Source: Thermohalobaculum sp039187815 (GTDB taxonomy: Bacteria; Pseudomonadota; Alphaproteobacteria; Rhodobacterales; Rhodobacteraceae). Taken from it: a DNA stretch of 64,000 nucleotides. The notes under the pieces were generated by a model. That model saw only the letters and a list, made by a program, of their open reading frames with translations. It was not told the DNA's origin and did no database searches. Shown one piece after another: positions 41,059-50,500 of this stretch (its first letter is position 1; every line of letters starts with the position of its first letter). A program made the position numbers and the translations under genes. The stretch covers positions 42,270-106,269 of the forward strand of contig JBCCZI010000003.1 of the NCBI GenBank assembly GCA_039187815.1, read 5' to 3'.

Positions 41059-42318
41059 TCAGAGATCCGGCGAGACCGGCACCGTCACCGATCCGTCGAC
41101 GAATTTCGTCGGCCCGTCGGGGTTCGGCAGCAGGTCGTATTCAAAGATATCCGTCGGCAGCCACAGCGTCGCACAGGCATTGGGATAGTCGACGATGCCC
41201 GAGACATGGCCTTGCACCGGAGCCGTGCCGAGGATTGCCAGCCCCTGCTCGCGCGAGTAGCCGAATTTGGTCATGTACTCGATCGCGTTCAGGCAGGCCT
41301 GGCGATAGGCTTCGGTCATGTCGACATAGTGCTGCTTGCCGGCATCATCGACCGAGATGCCCTCGAAGATGATGTAGTCGTCGTACTTCGGCGTGGTCAC
41401 CGAGGGTTTGAACATCGGGTTCTTGACGCCGTATTTGGCGATGCCGTCTTTGATCAGGCTGACCTTGACGTGCAGCCAGCTGGCCATCTCGATGCCGCCG
41501 CAGAAGGTGATCTCGCCGTCGCCCTGGCTGAAATGCGTGTCGCCCATCGAGAGACCGCCGCCCGGCACATAGACCGGGAAGTAGCAAACCGAGCCACGCG
41601 ACAAATCCTTGATGTCGCAGTTGCCGCCGTTCTCGCGCGGAGGCAGCGTGCGGGCGGCCTCGGCCGCGGCGGCATCGCGCGCCTCGCCGGTCATCTTGCC
41701 CATATGCGCGGCCTGGGTGTTCGGCAGCTCGGCCAGTGCGGGCACGCGGGTCGGGTTGGTGTCGAACAGCGCCTTTTCACGCGTGTTCCAGGCGTCCAGC
41801 ATCTTGCGGTCGGGCAGACAGCCGATCAGGCCCGGGTGGATCAGCCCGGCAAAGCGCACCCCCGGCACATGGCGCGAGGTCGTGAACATGCCCTTGAAGT
41901 CCCAGATCGTTTTCTGCGCCTCGGGGAACTGCTCCTGCAGGAAGCCGCCGCCGTTGTTCTTGGAGAACACGCCGTTGAAGCCCCAGAGGCTGCGGTTGAG
42001 CGGGCCCACATCCAAAAGCTCTACGACCATGAGATCGCCCGGCTCCGCGCCCTTCACGCCGATCGGACCCGAGAGGTAGTGCACCTGCGGCAGCTCCACA
42101 TCGCGCACATCAGAGGCGTCGTCGTTGTTGGCGATCTGGCTGCCGGTCCAGTCGTAGGCCTCGACCACGAAATCATCGCCCGGCTCGACCCAGGTCACAA
42201 TCGGGATATCCGGATGCCAGCGGTTGTGGATCATCGGGTTGTTGTGGGGGCTGTCCTCCAGATCGACAGAGATCAGCGTGTTGGACGGCGTCGTATAGTG
42301 TGGTGCGGTATCGGGCAT
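41059..42318 (-). CDS. fmdA: Formamidase / acetamidase (cytoplasmic)
   Basis: The 419-residue protein has no signal peptide and carries FmdA motifs: HNRWHPDIPIVTWVEPGDDFVVE near the N-terminus, VHYLSGPIGVKGAEPGDLMVVELLD, PPRENGGNCDIKDLSRGS and MGDTHFSQGDGEITFCGG. It hydrolyses formamide (and perhaps acetamide) to ammonia and the acid. It follows urtE by 26 bases, so the transporter and amidase are one unit for short amides. The paralogue at 39357 keeps the same blocks but is exported. Confidence 0.9.
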   Translation of the reverse strand: MPDTAPHYTTPSNTLISVDLEDSPHNNPMIHNRWHPDIPIVTWVEPGDDFVVEAYDWTGSQIANNDDASDVRDVELPQVHYLSGPIGVKGAEPGDLMVVELLDVGPLNRSLWGFNGVFSKNNGGGFLQEQFPEAQKTIWDFKGMFTTSRHVPGVRFAGLIHPGLIGCLPDRKMLDAWNTREKALFDTNPTRVPALAELPNTQAAHMGKMTGEARDAAAAEAARTLPPRENGGNCDIKDLSRGSVCYFPVYVPGGGLSMGDTHFSQGDGEITFCGGIEMASWLHVKVSLIKDGIAKYGVKNPMFKPSVTTPKYDDYIIFEGISVDDAGKQHYVDMTEAYRQACLNAIEYMTKFGYSREQGLAILGTAPVQGHVSGIVDYPNACATLWLPTDIFEYDLLPNPDGPTKFVDGSVTVPVSPDL

Positions 42319-42344
42319 AAGTGCCTCCTCTGCTGGTTTTTTGG

Positions 42345-43034
42345 TTAGACGGACAGGAATTTGGTGACGCGGGCCTCGTCGATGCCGTCCCGCGGGCTCT
42401 CGAAGACAAAGCTGCCGTTCTCGATCACCACCACCCGGTCGGCGACGTCGAGGGCAAAGCTGAGGACCTGTTCCGAGACCACGATCGAGAGGCCCCGGTC
42501 GTCGCGGATGCGCTTCAGCGTGCGGGCCATCTCGCGGATGATCGAGGGCTGGATGCCCTCGGTCGGCTCGTCGAGCAGCAGCACCTTGGGCTGGGCCGCC
42601 AAGGCGCGGGCGATCGCCAGCTGCTGCTGCTGCCCGCCCGAGAGATTGCCGCCCCGGCGATGCTTCATCTCGAGCAGCACGGGGAAGAGCTCATAGATCT
42701 CGCCCGGCACCTCGCGCTCGCCGGTGACGGTGAGGCCGGTCTCGACATTCTCCTCGACGGTCATGGTCGAGAAGATGCCGCGGCCCTGGGGCACATAGGC
42801 GATGCCCGAGGCCACCCGGCTGTGGCTCTTCATGCGGGTGATCTCGGTCTCGCCGATGCGGACCTGGCCCTCACGCGAGGGGATCACCCCCATCAGCGAT
42901 TTCATCAGCGTGGTCTTGCCCATGCCGTTGCGGCCCATGATGGCGACGATCTCGCCCGGGGCGACGCTGAGATCGAGCCCGTGCAGGATCTCGGACTGGC
43001 CATAGGCGACGCGGAGTTGGCTCACGTTCAGCAT
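42345..43034 (-). CDS. urtE: Urea/short-amide ABC transporter ATPase UrtE
   Basis: The 229-residue LivF-type ATPase has Walker A GRNGMGKTT, the Q-loop region VPQGRGIFSTMTVEENV, signature LSGGQQQQLAIARA, Walker B VLLLDEPTEGIQPS and a switch region with Ser-Glu (VSEQ) as usual in this family. It forms a pair with UrtD in a branched-chain-type importer. Seven bases separate it from urtD. Confidence 0.92.
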   Translation of the reverse strand: MLNVSQLRVAYGQSEILHGLDLSVAPGEIVAIMGRNGMGKTTLMKSLMGVIPSREGQVRIGETEITRMKSHSRVASGIAYVPQGRGIFSTMTVEENVETGLTVTGEREVPGEIYELFPVLLEMKHRRGGNLSGGQQQQLAIARALAAQPKVLLLDEPTEGIQPSIIREMARTLKRIRDDRGLSIVVSEQVLSFALDVADRVVVIENGSFVFESPRDGIDEARVTKFLSV

Positions 43035-43041
43035 GGGATCC

Positions 43042-43800
43042 TCAATGTCCGAGATAGACTTCGACCACCTTGGGGTCGGCCTGGACCTTGGCCATCGAGC
43101 CCTGGGCCAGGATCTTGCCCTGGTGCAGCACGATGACCTTGTGGGCGATGTCCTCGACGAACTTCATGTCGTGCTCGATGACCAGCACGCTTCGGTTCTT
43201 GATGATGCGGTTGAGCAGCTCGGCGGTCTTTTTGCGCTCGGCGACCGACATGCCAGCCACGGGTTCGTCCAGCATCAAAAGCTCGGGGTCCTGGATCAGC
43301 AGCATGCCGATCTCGAGCCATTGCTTCTGTCCGTGGCTCAGCACCGCGGCCTTGGTGCCGAGCATATCGGCCAGGAAGATCGTCTCGGCGATCTCCTCGA
43401 TGCGCGCGACCACCTCGACCGAGCGCTTGAACGCCAGGCTGCCGAACACCGAATAGCCGGTGGGGTAGCTCAGCTCGAGGTTCTCAAAGACCGTCAGATC
43501 CTCGTAGATCGAGGGGTTCTGGAACTTTCGTCCGATGCCCGCATGGACAATCTGGTCCTCGCGCATCGACAGGATCTCGCGATCCTTGAACTTGACCGAG
43601 CCGTTGGTGGACTTGGTCCGCCCGCAGATCAGGTCGAGCACGGTGGTCTTGCCGGCCCCATTGGGGCCGATGATGACCATGATCTCGTCCTTGTCGACAT
43701 AGAAGGACAGATCATCCACCGCCTTGAAGCCGTCGAAGGACACGGTCAGTCCTTCGACCGCGAGCAGATAGTCGGTGTGGGTCATGGCTTTGGCGTTCAT
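43042..43800 (-). CDS. urtD: Urea/short-amide ABC transporter ATPase UrtD
   Basis: The 252-residue LivG-type ATPase has Walker A GPNGAGKTT, IGRKFQNPSIYEDLTVFEN, the shortened signature LSHGQKQWLEIGM typical of UrtD, Walker B LLMLDEP and switch His IEHD. I prefer ATG 43800, five bases after the urtC stop with GGAG upstream, over the GTG at 43809. Confidence 0.92.
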   Translation of the reverse strand: MNAKAMTHTDYLLAVEGLTVSFDGFKAVDDLSFYVDKDEIMVIIGPNGAGKTTVLDLICGRTKSTNGSVKFKDREILSMREDQIVHAGIGRKFQNPSIYEDLTVFENLELSYPTGYSVFGSLAFKRSVEVVARIEEIAETIFLADMLGTKAAVLSHGQKQWLEIGMLLIQDPELLMLDEPVAGMSVAERKKTAELLNRIIKNRSVLVIEHDMKFVEDIAHKVIVLHQGKILAQGSMAKVQADPKVVEVYLGH

Positions 43801-43805
43801 GGCCC

Positions 43806-44951
43806 TCACTCCGCTGGGGCGCCGGCAGGCAGGCCGACCCCGGCCTCGCGCCCACGCTGGCGGTTCAGAAGATTGACGATCGGCCGCTTGACCCAGTCGT
43901 CATAGATCCCGGCCAACCCGTTCGGGAACACCAGCACCACGGCGATGAAAAGCCCGCCGAGGCCGAGCAGCCAGAGCTCGGGGAAGCTTTCGGAGAATGT
44001 GGTCTTGGCCCAGTTCACCAACAGCGCGCCATAGACCGCGCCGAGGATCGAGTGCCGCCCGCCGACCGCGCAGAAGATCACCATCTCGATCGAGGGCACG
44101 ATGCCGATCAGCGTCGGCGACATGAACCCGACTTGGAGCGTGAACATCGCCCCGCCCACAGCCGCCATGGCCGCGCCGAGACAGAAGACAAAGACCTTGA
44201 ACGAGGCGACGTCATAGCCCGAGAAGCGCACCCGCTCCTCCTGGTCGCGCATGGCGATCAGGACGCGGCCGAGCTTGGAGCGCCGCACATATTGCGCCAG
44301 GAACAGGCAGCCGAACAGCAGCACCCCGTTGACGAAATAGAGCGTGGTCTTCGCCTCGTCGGTGCGGATGTCCCAGCCGAGCAGCGTGCGCAGATCGGTC
44401 ATCCCGTTGATGCCGCCGGTATAGCCCTGCTGCCCGATGATCAGGATCGTCAGCACCGACACCAACGCCTGGGTGATGATGGCAAAGTAGACCCCGCCCA
44501 CACGCCGCCGGAACATCGCGTAGCCGACGACAAAGGCCAGCGCCGAGGGCACGATCAGCACCGCCAGCAGCGCCAGCGGCAGGTAGTTGAACGGCTCCCA
44601 CCACCACGGCAGCGCCGTGAGCTGGTTCCAGTCCATGAAGTCCGGGATGCCCGGGGTCGACTGGATCGAGGTGTTCTCGGGCGTCGAGGCCTCGAGCTTC
44701 AGGAACATCGCCATGCAATAGCCGCCGAGCCCGAAGAAGATCCCCTGGCCGAGCGAGAGGATCCCGCCCGCGCCCCAGCAGAGCACGAGCCCCACCGCGA
44801 CGAAGGCATAGGTCAGGTACTTGCCGAACAGGTTCAGCCGGAAGCTGTCCAGCCCCATCGGCAGGGCAACAAAGATGATGCCGGCCAGGATGGCGAAACC
44901 GATCATCTCGGCCGGCGTCAGGAATGGGTTTTTCGAGTGGGTCAACTGCAT
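43806..44951 (-). CDS. urtC: Urea/short-amide ABC transporter permease UrtC
   Basis: The 381-residue LivM-type permease has about ten membrane segments. The EAA-like loop LIAMRDQEERVRFSGYDVASFKVFVF and the following GGAMFTLQVGFMSPTLIGIVPSIEMVIFCAVGGRHS are typical of UrtC. It forms the membrane channel with UrtB, whose stop is 10 bases upstream. Confidence 0.92.
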   Translation of the reverse strand: MQLTHSKNPFLTPAEMIGFAILAGIIFVALPMGLDSFRLNLFGKYLTYAFVAVGLVLCWGAGGILSLGQGIFFGLGGYCMAMFLKLEASTPENTSIQSTPGIPDFMDWNQLTALPWWWEPFNYLPLALLAVLIVPSALAFVVGYAMFRRRVGGVYFAIITQALVSVLTILIIGQQGYTGGINGMTDLRTLLGWDIRTDEAKTTLYFVNGVLLFGCLFLAQYVRRSKLGRVLIAMRDQEERVRFSGYDVASFKVFVFCLGAAMAAVGGAMFTLQVGFMSPTLIGIVPSIEMVIFCAVGGRHSILGAVYGALLVNWAKTTFSESFPELWLLGLGGLFIAVVLVFPNGLAGIYDDWVKRPIVNLLNRQRGREAGVGLPAGAPAE

Positions 44952-44961
44952 CTCTCAGGCC

Positions 44962-45888
44962 TCACTTGCGAACCTTGAAGGCGAACAGGCCCTGGGGACG
45001 GAGCATCAGGATGCCGATCACGCTCAGCAGCACGAAGACCTTGGCCATCGAGCCTGAGAGGAAGAACTCGAGGATCGATTGGGACTGGGAGATCGTGAAC
45101 GCCGAAGCGATGGTGCCGAGCAGACTGGTCGCGCCGCCGAAGACCACCACGAGGAAGGTGTCGACGATATAGAGCTGGCCCGCCGTCGGTCCGGTCGAGC
45201 CGATCATGGTAAAGGCCGAGCCCGCAACGCCCGCAACCCCGCAGCCGATGCCAAAGGTCAGGCGATCCGTCCACTCGGTGTTGATGCCTACGGCGCCCGC
45301 CATCTGGCGGTTCGAGACCACAGCCCGCACCTGCTTGCCCCAGGTCGAGCGGAACAGCATCACATAGACCGCAACAAAGATCGTGACCGCCAGGATCATC
45401 ACAAAGAGCCCGTTGATCGGGATCTCGATGAGATCGGTGATGGGGATCGACCCCAACATCCAATCGGGCACCGAGACTCCGACCTCACGCGCTCCGAAGG
45501 TCGAACGATAGATCTGCTGCAGGATCAGCGAGAGACCCCAGGTGGCCAAGAGCGTATCGAGCGGACGTTTGTAGAGATGGCGTATCAACCCCCACTCCAC
45601 CGCCATGCCGAGCGCTCCCGACGTGATGAACGCGAGGATCATCGCCACGAAGAAATACCCGCCATAGAGGGCGGGCATGTAGCCTTCGAACACGATCGAG
45701 CAGAGATAGGTGACATAGGCGCCGAGGATCATGAACTCCCCATGCGCCATGTTGATCACGCCCATCTGGCCAAAGATGATCGCCAGGCCCAGCGCCATCA
45801 GGACGAATACCGAAAACAGGATCAGGCCGGCGAAGCCCTGCATCGCCGCAATCGCGCCGAGCTCGCCCCAGGTGTAGCCGTCGAACAT
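44962..45888 (-). CDS. urtB: Urea/short-amide ABC transporter permease UrtB
   Basis: The 308-residue LivH-type permease has about eight membrane segments with INMAHGEFMILGAYVTY near the N-terminus and FLVVVFGGATSLLGTIASAF near the C-terminus. The VLLSVIGILMLRPQGLFAFKVRK tail is family-typical. It is 67 bases after urtA, with a strong terminator-like hairpin in between that should lower its expression relative to the binding protein. Confidence 0.92.
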   Translation of the reverse strand: MFDGYTWGELGAIAAMQGFAGLILFSVFVLMALGLAIIFGQMGVINMAHGEFMILGAYVTYLCSIVFEGYMPALYGGYFFVAMILAFITSGALGMAVEWGLIRHLYKRPLDTLLATWGLSLILQQIYRSTFGAREVGVSVPDWMLGSIPITDLIEIPINGLFVMILAVTIFVAVYVMLFRSTWGKQVRAVVSNRQMAGAVGINTEWTDRLTFGIGCGVAGVAGSAFTMIGSTGPTAGQLYIVDTFLVVVFGGATSLLGTIASAFTISQSQSILEFFLSGSMAKVFVLLSVIGILMLRPQGLFAFKVRK

Positions 45889-45908
45889 GCAAGAGCCCCG
45901 TCGCTCGA

Positions 45909-45947
45909 GAAAAAGGGGCCGGCCCGCGCGCCCAGACGCGGGCCGGC
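45909..45947 (-). terminator. Partial terminator between urtA and urtB
   Basis: On the minus strand an 11-pair perfect stem (GCCGGCCCGCG with its exact complement, eight-base loop) is followed by CCCC and five T residues (45914-45910). It lies just after the urtA stop. Leaky termination here would give more binding protein than permease. Confidence 0.75.
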
Positions 45948-45955
45948 AGGCGCGC

Positions 45956-47260
45956 TTATTGGTAGCCTTTGGGGAAGGGATCGGGCTCCACGAGCTCGGT
46001 GGTCTCGAACACCACTTCGTACTGGCCGTCGTCCTTGGCGCGACCCACGCGGGTCTTGGACCACAGGTGATGGTTCTCGTGCACCTTCACATAGCCCTCG
46101 GGCGCGCTGGTGAACTCGATGCCGGGGCTGGCCGCGCGGACCTTGTCCACATCGAACGAGCCGGCCTTCTCCACCGCCATCTTCCACAGCCACGGGCCGA
46201 GATAGGCGGCCTGGGTCACGTCGCCGATCACCATGTCGTCGCCCCACATCTCCTTGAAGGCTTGGACAAAGGCCTGGTTGTTCTCGTTCTCGAGGCTCTG
46301 GAAGTACTTCATGCAGGCATAGGCGCCGACGATGTTCTCGCCGCCGATGCCGCGGATCTCGTCCTCGGTCACCGAGATGGTGAGCAGCAGCGGCTTCTCG
46401 TCGGTCATGTCGATCCCGGCGGCCTTCAGCTGCTTGTAGAAGGCGACGTTGGAGCCTCCGACGACGATCGCATAGATCACGTCCGGCTTGCGCAGGCGGA
46501 TCTTGTTGATCACCGAGTTGAACTGCGTGTGGCCGAGCGGATAGTACTCCTCGCCCACGACCTTGCAGCCTTCCATGAAGTTCTCGATGTGCTTGCGCGC
46601 GATCTTGTTCGAGGTGCGCGGCCAGATGTAGTCCGAGCCGAGCAGGTAGAAGGTCTTGGCGCCCTTGGTCTGGTTCACCCAGTCGAGGCCGGCGATGATC
46701 TGCTGGGTCGCCTCTTGGCCTGTGTAGATCACGTTGGGCGACTGCTCGAGACCCTCATAGAAGGTCGGGTAGTAGAGAAAGCCGTTGTACTGCTCAAAGA
46801 CCGGCAGCACGGCCTTGCGCGAGGCGCTGGTCCAGCAGCCCATGACGCTGGCCACTTTGTCGTTCTGCAGCAGTTTGCGCGATTTCTCGGCAAAGGTCGG
46901 CCAATCCGAGGCGCCGTCTTCCTGGATGTACTCGATCTTGCGCCCCAGCACGCCGCCCATGGCGTTGATCTGGTCGATCGCCAGCTTCTCGGCCTGCACC
47001 GAGCCGGTCTCCGAGATCGCCATTGTGCCGGTGATCGAGTGCAGGATGCCGATGGTCACCGTGTCGTCGGTGACCGCGAGCCCGGTGGTGTTCACCTCGG
47101 CGGTCGGGAAGTCGGCGGCGCGGGCGCCCGACGGGCGGAACAGCGCCGGCGTCATGGCCGCGGCCGTCATGCCCATCAGCACGCCGCGGCGGCTGGGGCG
47201 CGAGAACTGGGCCGGCAGGCGCGGGCCGCTGCGCTTGGGGTCGTCGGTGTGATCGGTCAT
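45956..47260 (-). CDS. urtA: Urea/short-amide ABC transporter substrate-binding protein UrtA
   Basis: The 434-residue protein has a twin-arginine-like export signal (SRRGVLMGMTAAAMTPALF). Mature-part motifs are VTIGILHSITGTMAISETG, MGCWTSASRKAVLPVFE and YPTFYEGLEQSPNVIYTG, typical of UrtA/FmdD proteins that bind urea or short amides. Tat export would mean folding before transport. It is first in an operon running through urtBCDE, fmdA, fmdB, the exported amidase and the gene at 38834. Confidence 0.93.
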   Translation of the reverse strand: MTDHTDDPKRSGPRLPAQFSRPSRRGVLMGMTAAAMTPALFRPSGARAADFPTAEVNTTGLAVTDDTVTIGILHSITGTMAISETGSVQAEKLAIDQINAMGGVLGRKIEYIQEDGASDWPTFAEKSRKLLQNDKVASVMGCWTSASRKAVLPVFEQYNGFLYYPTFYEGLEQSPNVIYTGQEATQQIIAGLDWVNQTKGAKTFYLLGSDYIWPRTSNKIARKHIENFMEGCKVVGEEYYPLGHTQFNSVINKIRLRKPDVIYAIVVGGSNVAFYKQLKAAGIDMTDEKPLLLTISVTEDEIRGIGGENIVGAYACMKYFQSLENENNQAFVQAFKEMWGDDMVIGDVTQAAYLGPWLWKMAVEKAGSFDVDKVRAASPGIEFTSAPEGYVKVHENHHLWSKTRVGRAKDDGQYEVVFETTELVEPDPFPKGYQ

Positions 47261-47363
47261 CTCGGGTCCTCCAGATGTGGCATAGTGCCCTAGCGTCGTC
47301 TTGCCGCATTGCCTTGTCGGCCGGCATCTCACGCCACCATCCAGAACCTGCCCATCCAGCGGA

Positions 47364-47381
47364 ATACGCAGAATTGCGTAT
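47364..47381. promoter_or_regulatory. Dyad operator in the urtA / sensor kinase divergent region
   Basis: ATACGCA-GAAT-TGCGTAT is a perfect seven-base inverted repeat with four-base spacer, in the 256-base gap between urtA and the divergent kinase gene. TACGCA-N4-TGCGTA resembles sites bound by NarL/LuxR-type response regulators, and such a regulator is encoded next door (50879). Confidence 0.6.
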
Positions 47382-47516
47382 CGCCCTGCGCATTTCATTC
47401 CTGCACTATCCTGATGTGAGGCCCGATGCACAGCGGGTGACCTGGGGAGGTGGTCCGGAGCGAGGCACGAGGAGATCGGCGAGCATGGCTCGGCCGAGAC
47501 GAGGAGGCTACGCGCC

Positions 47517-50500
47517 GTGCGCGACACCGGACCGTTGTTGACCCACCCTGCGCGCCCGCAGACCTCGCGGCGCACCTACAACCAATGGGTGGCGAACGAA
47601 ACGCTCGAGGATTTCGCGCTGCGCTTCACCTCGCGCCGCGCCCGGCGCTGGTCGGCAGGCCGGGTCGCCAACACGGCGCTCGGCTCAATCTCGTTCCTTG
47701 CGCTCGAGGCGATCGGCGGGGCGATCACCCTCTCCTACGGCTTTGACAACGCGGTCTGGGCGATCCTGGTGGTCGGGCTGATCCTGTTCCTAACGGGCCT
47801 GCCGATCAGCTATTACGCGGCCAAGGCCGGGGTGGACATCGACCTGCTGACCCGCGGCGCGGGCTTTGGCTATATTGGCTCGACGGTCACCTCGCTGATC
47901 TATGCGTCCTTCACCTTCATCTTCTTTGCGCTCGAGGCGGCGATCCTGTCGCTCGCGCTGCAGTTCTGTTTCGGCATCCCGCTCGAGATCGGCTATCTGC
48001 TGAACGCGTTGATCGTGATCCCGCTGGCCAGCCACGGCTTCACCCGCATCGGCGCCTTTCAGCAATGGACGCAACCGGTCTGGATCGGGCTGCAATTGTT
48101 GCCGTTTCTGTTCCTGCTGTGGTCGGGGAGCGAGCTCACCCCCTGGCTCGAGCATGAGGGGCGGCTGGCCGAGGCGGGGCTCGATCTGCTGCCCTTTGCG
48201 CTGGCGGCGGCGGTGATCTTCTCGCTCTCGGCCCAGATCGGCGAGCAGGTGGATTTCCTGCGCTTTTTGCCCGAGCCCACCACCCCGCGTGAGCGGCTGC
48301 ACTGGTGGGCCGCCCTGATCGCCGCGGGGCCCGGCTGGGCGGTGCTCGGCACGCTCAAGATGCTTGCGGGCTCGTTCCTGGCGGTGCTGGCGCTCGAGGC
48401 CGGGGTGATCGCCCAACACGCCGTCGAGCCCACGCAGATGTATTTCACCGCCTTCTCCAGCGCCCTGCCCTGGGAAGGGCTGGCCATCGCCGTCACCGGC
48501 ATCTTCGTGATCGTCTGCCAGCTCAAGATCAACGTGACCAACGCCTATGCGGGCTCGATCGCCTGGTCGAACTTCTTTTCGCGCCTGACGCACAGCCATC
48601 CGGGTCGCGTCGTCTGGCTCTGCTTCAACGTGCTGATCGCGCTGATGCTGATGGAGTTCGGGGTGTTCGGCGCGCTCGAGAACACGCTCGGGCTCTATGC
48701 CCATGTGGCGGTGGCCTGGGTCGGCGCCCTGGTGGCGGATCTGGTGATCAACAAGCCGCTCGGGTTCAGCCCCGCACATATCGAGTTCCGCCGCGGCTAT
48801 CTCTACGACATCAACCCGGTGGGCGCAGGCGCCATGGGGCTGTCGGTCATCGTCTCGCTGGCCTGCTATCTCGGCGTCTTTGGGCCGCTGGCCGAGGCGA
48901 TGTCGTGCTTTGTGGCGCTCGGCACCTCGCTGGTGGCCGCGCCGCTGATCGCTTGGGCGACGGGCGGGCGCTATTACCTGGCGCGCGAGCCGGCCAAGGT
49001 CGAGGGCAAGGCGCCCTGCAATCTCTGCGGCCACCGCTTCGATATCGAGGACATGGTCTGCTGTCCCTTCCATGGCGGCGAGATCTGCTCGCTCTGCTGC
49101 ACGCTCGATGCCCATTGCACCGATCGCTGCAAGCCGACAGACGGCGCCATGACCCGCCTTGCCGCCTGGCTGCGGGCGCGCTGGCCCGGCCGCTCGCGCT
49201 GGTTGGGGCCGGGGCAGACCAGCCTCTTCATCGGCATCTTCGCGGGCTTTCTGGCGATCATCGGCGCGGGGCTGTTGCTGATCCACCAGCAGTTGATCCT
49301 GACCGATCCGGATGGGGCCGCGATCCTCGAGCGCGGTTTTCTGATGGCCTTCTTCATGCTCTCGCTGGTGGTCGGCATCGCCACTTGGCTGCATGTGCTG
49401 GCGGTTGAGAGCCGGGTGCGCGCACTGCAGGAGGCCGAGCACCAGACCACCCGCCTGGTCGACGAGATCGCCGCCCACCAGCGCACCGATGCCGCCCTGC
49501 AAAAGGCCAAGGAGGACGCTGAAGCCGCCAACGAGGCCAAGAGCCGTTATGTGGTCGGCCTCAGCCACGAGCTGCGCACCCCGCTGAACGCCATCCTCGG
49601 CTATGCCCAGCTGATGGAGGGCGATCCGACCATCCCCGCACACCGCCAGACGGGCATCGGGGTCATCCGCCGCTCGGCCGAGCATCTGGGCGGGCTGATC
49701 GAGGGCCTGCTCGATATCAGCCGCATCGAGGCGGGCCGGCTCGAGGTCTACCGCGACCTCATCCGCTTCCCAGACTGTCTCGACCACATCGCCGCGATCT
49801 TCCGCATGCAGGCGGCCGAGAAGGGGCTGAGCTTCGAGACCGATTTCGCCCCCGGGCTGCCCCAGGCGGTGCACGGAGACGAAAAGCGCCTCCGCCAGAT
49901 CCTGATGAACCTGCTCTCGAACGCGGTGCGCTATACCGACCACGGGGCCGTGCGCTTTGCCGTGCGCTTCACCAGCGACATCGCGGTGATCGAGATCTCG
50001 GACACCGGCCGCGGCATCCCCGAGCCGAAGCGCGAGCTGATCTTCCGCCCCTTTGAGCGGATCGAGGACCCCACCGCGCCCGTGCCCGGCACCGGTCTCG
50101 GCCTCACGATCACCAAGCTGCTCTGCGACATGCTGGGGGGCGAGCTGAAGCTCGAAAGCGCCGTCGGCGTCGGCAGCACCTTCACTGTGCGCCTCCGCCT
50201 GCCACGCGCCCATGCGGACGAAAAGCTCGCCGCCCCGGGCAGCCGGCGCATCCGCGGCTATCTCGGCCGGCGCCGGCAGATCCTGGTGATCGACGACAAT
50301 CCCGAGCACCGCAAGCTGGTGGCCGACATCCTCAGCCCGCTGGGCTTCGATCTCAGCTTTGCCGAAACGGCCGAGGTGGTCGAGGCGATGCTGCCGGATC
50401 TCACCCCCGATCTGATCCTGCTCGATGTCGCCATGCCCGGGACCGATGGCTGGACCCTGCTTCGGCGGCTGCGCGAAGCCCACGGCGTGACCGCGCCGGT

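Noticed and set aside
47261..47516. A sigma-54 promoter before urtA, expected for nitrogen control
   Set aside because: No GG-N10-GC element with TGGCAC/TTGC-like context was found on the urtA strand. The dyad at 47364 is the better candidate.
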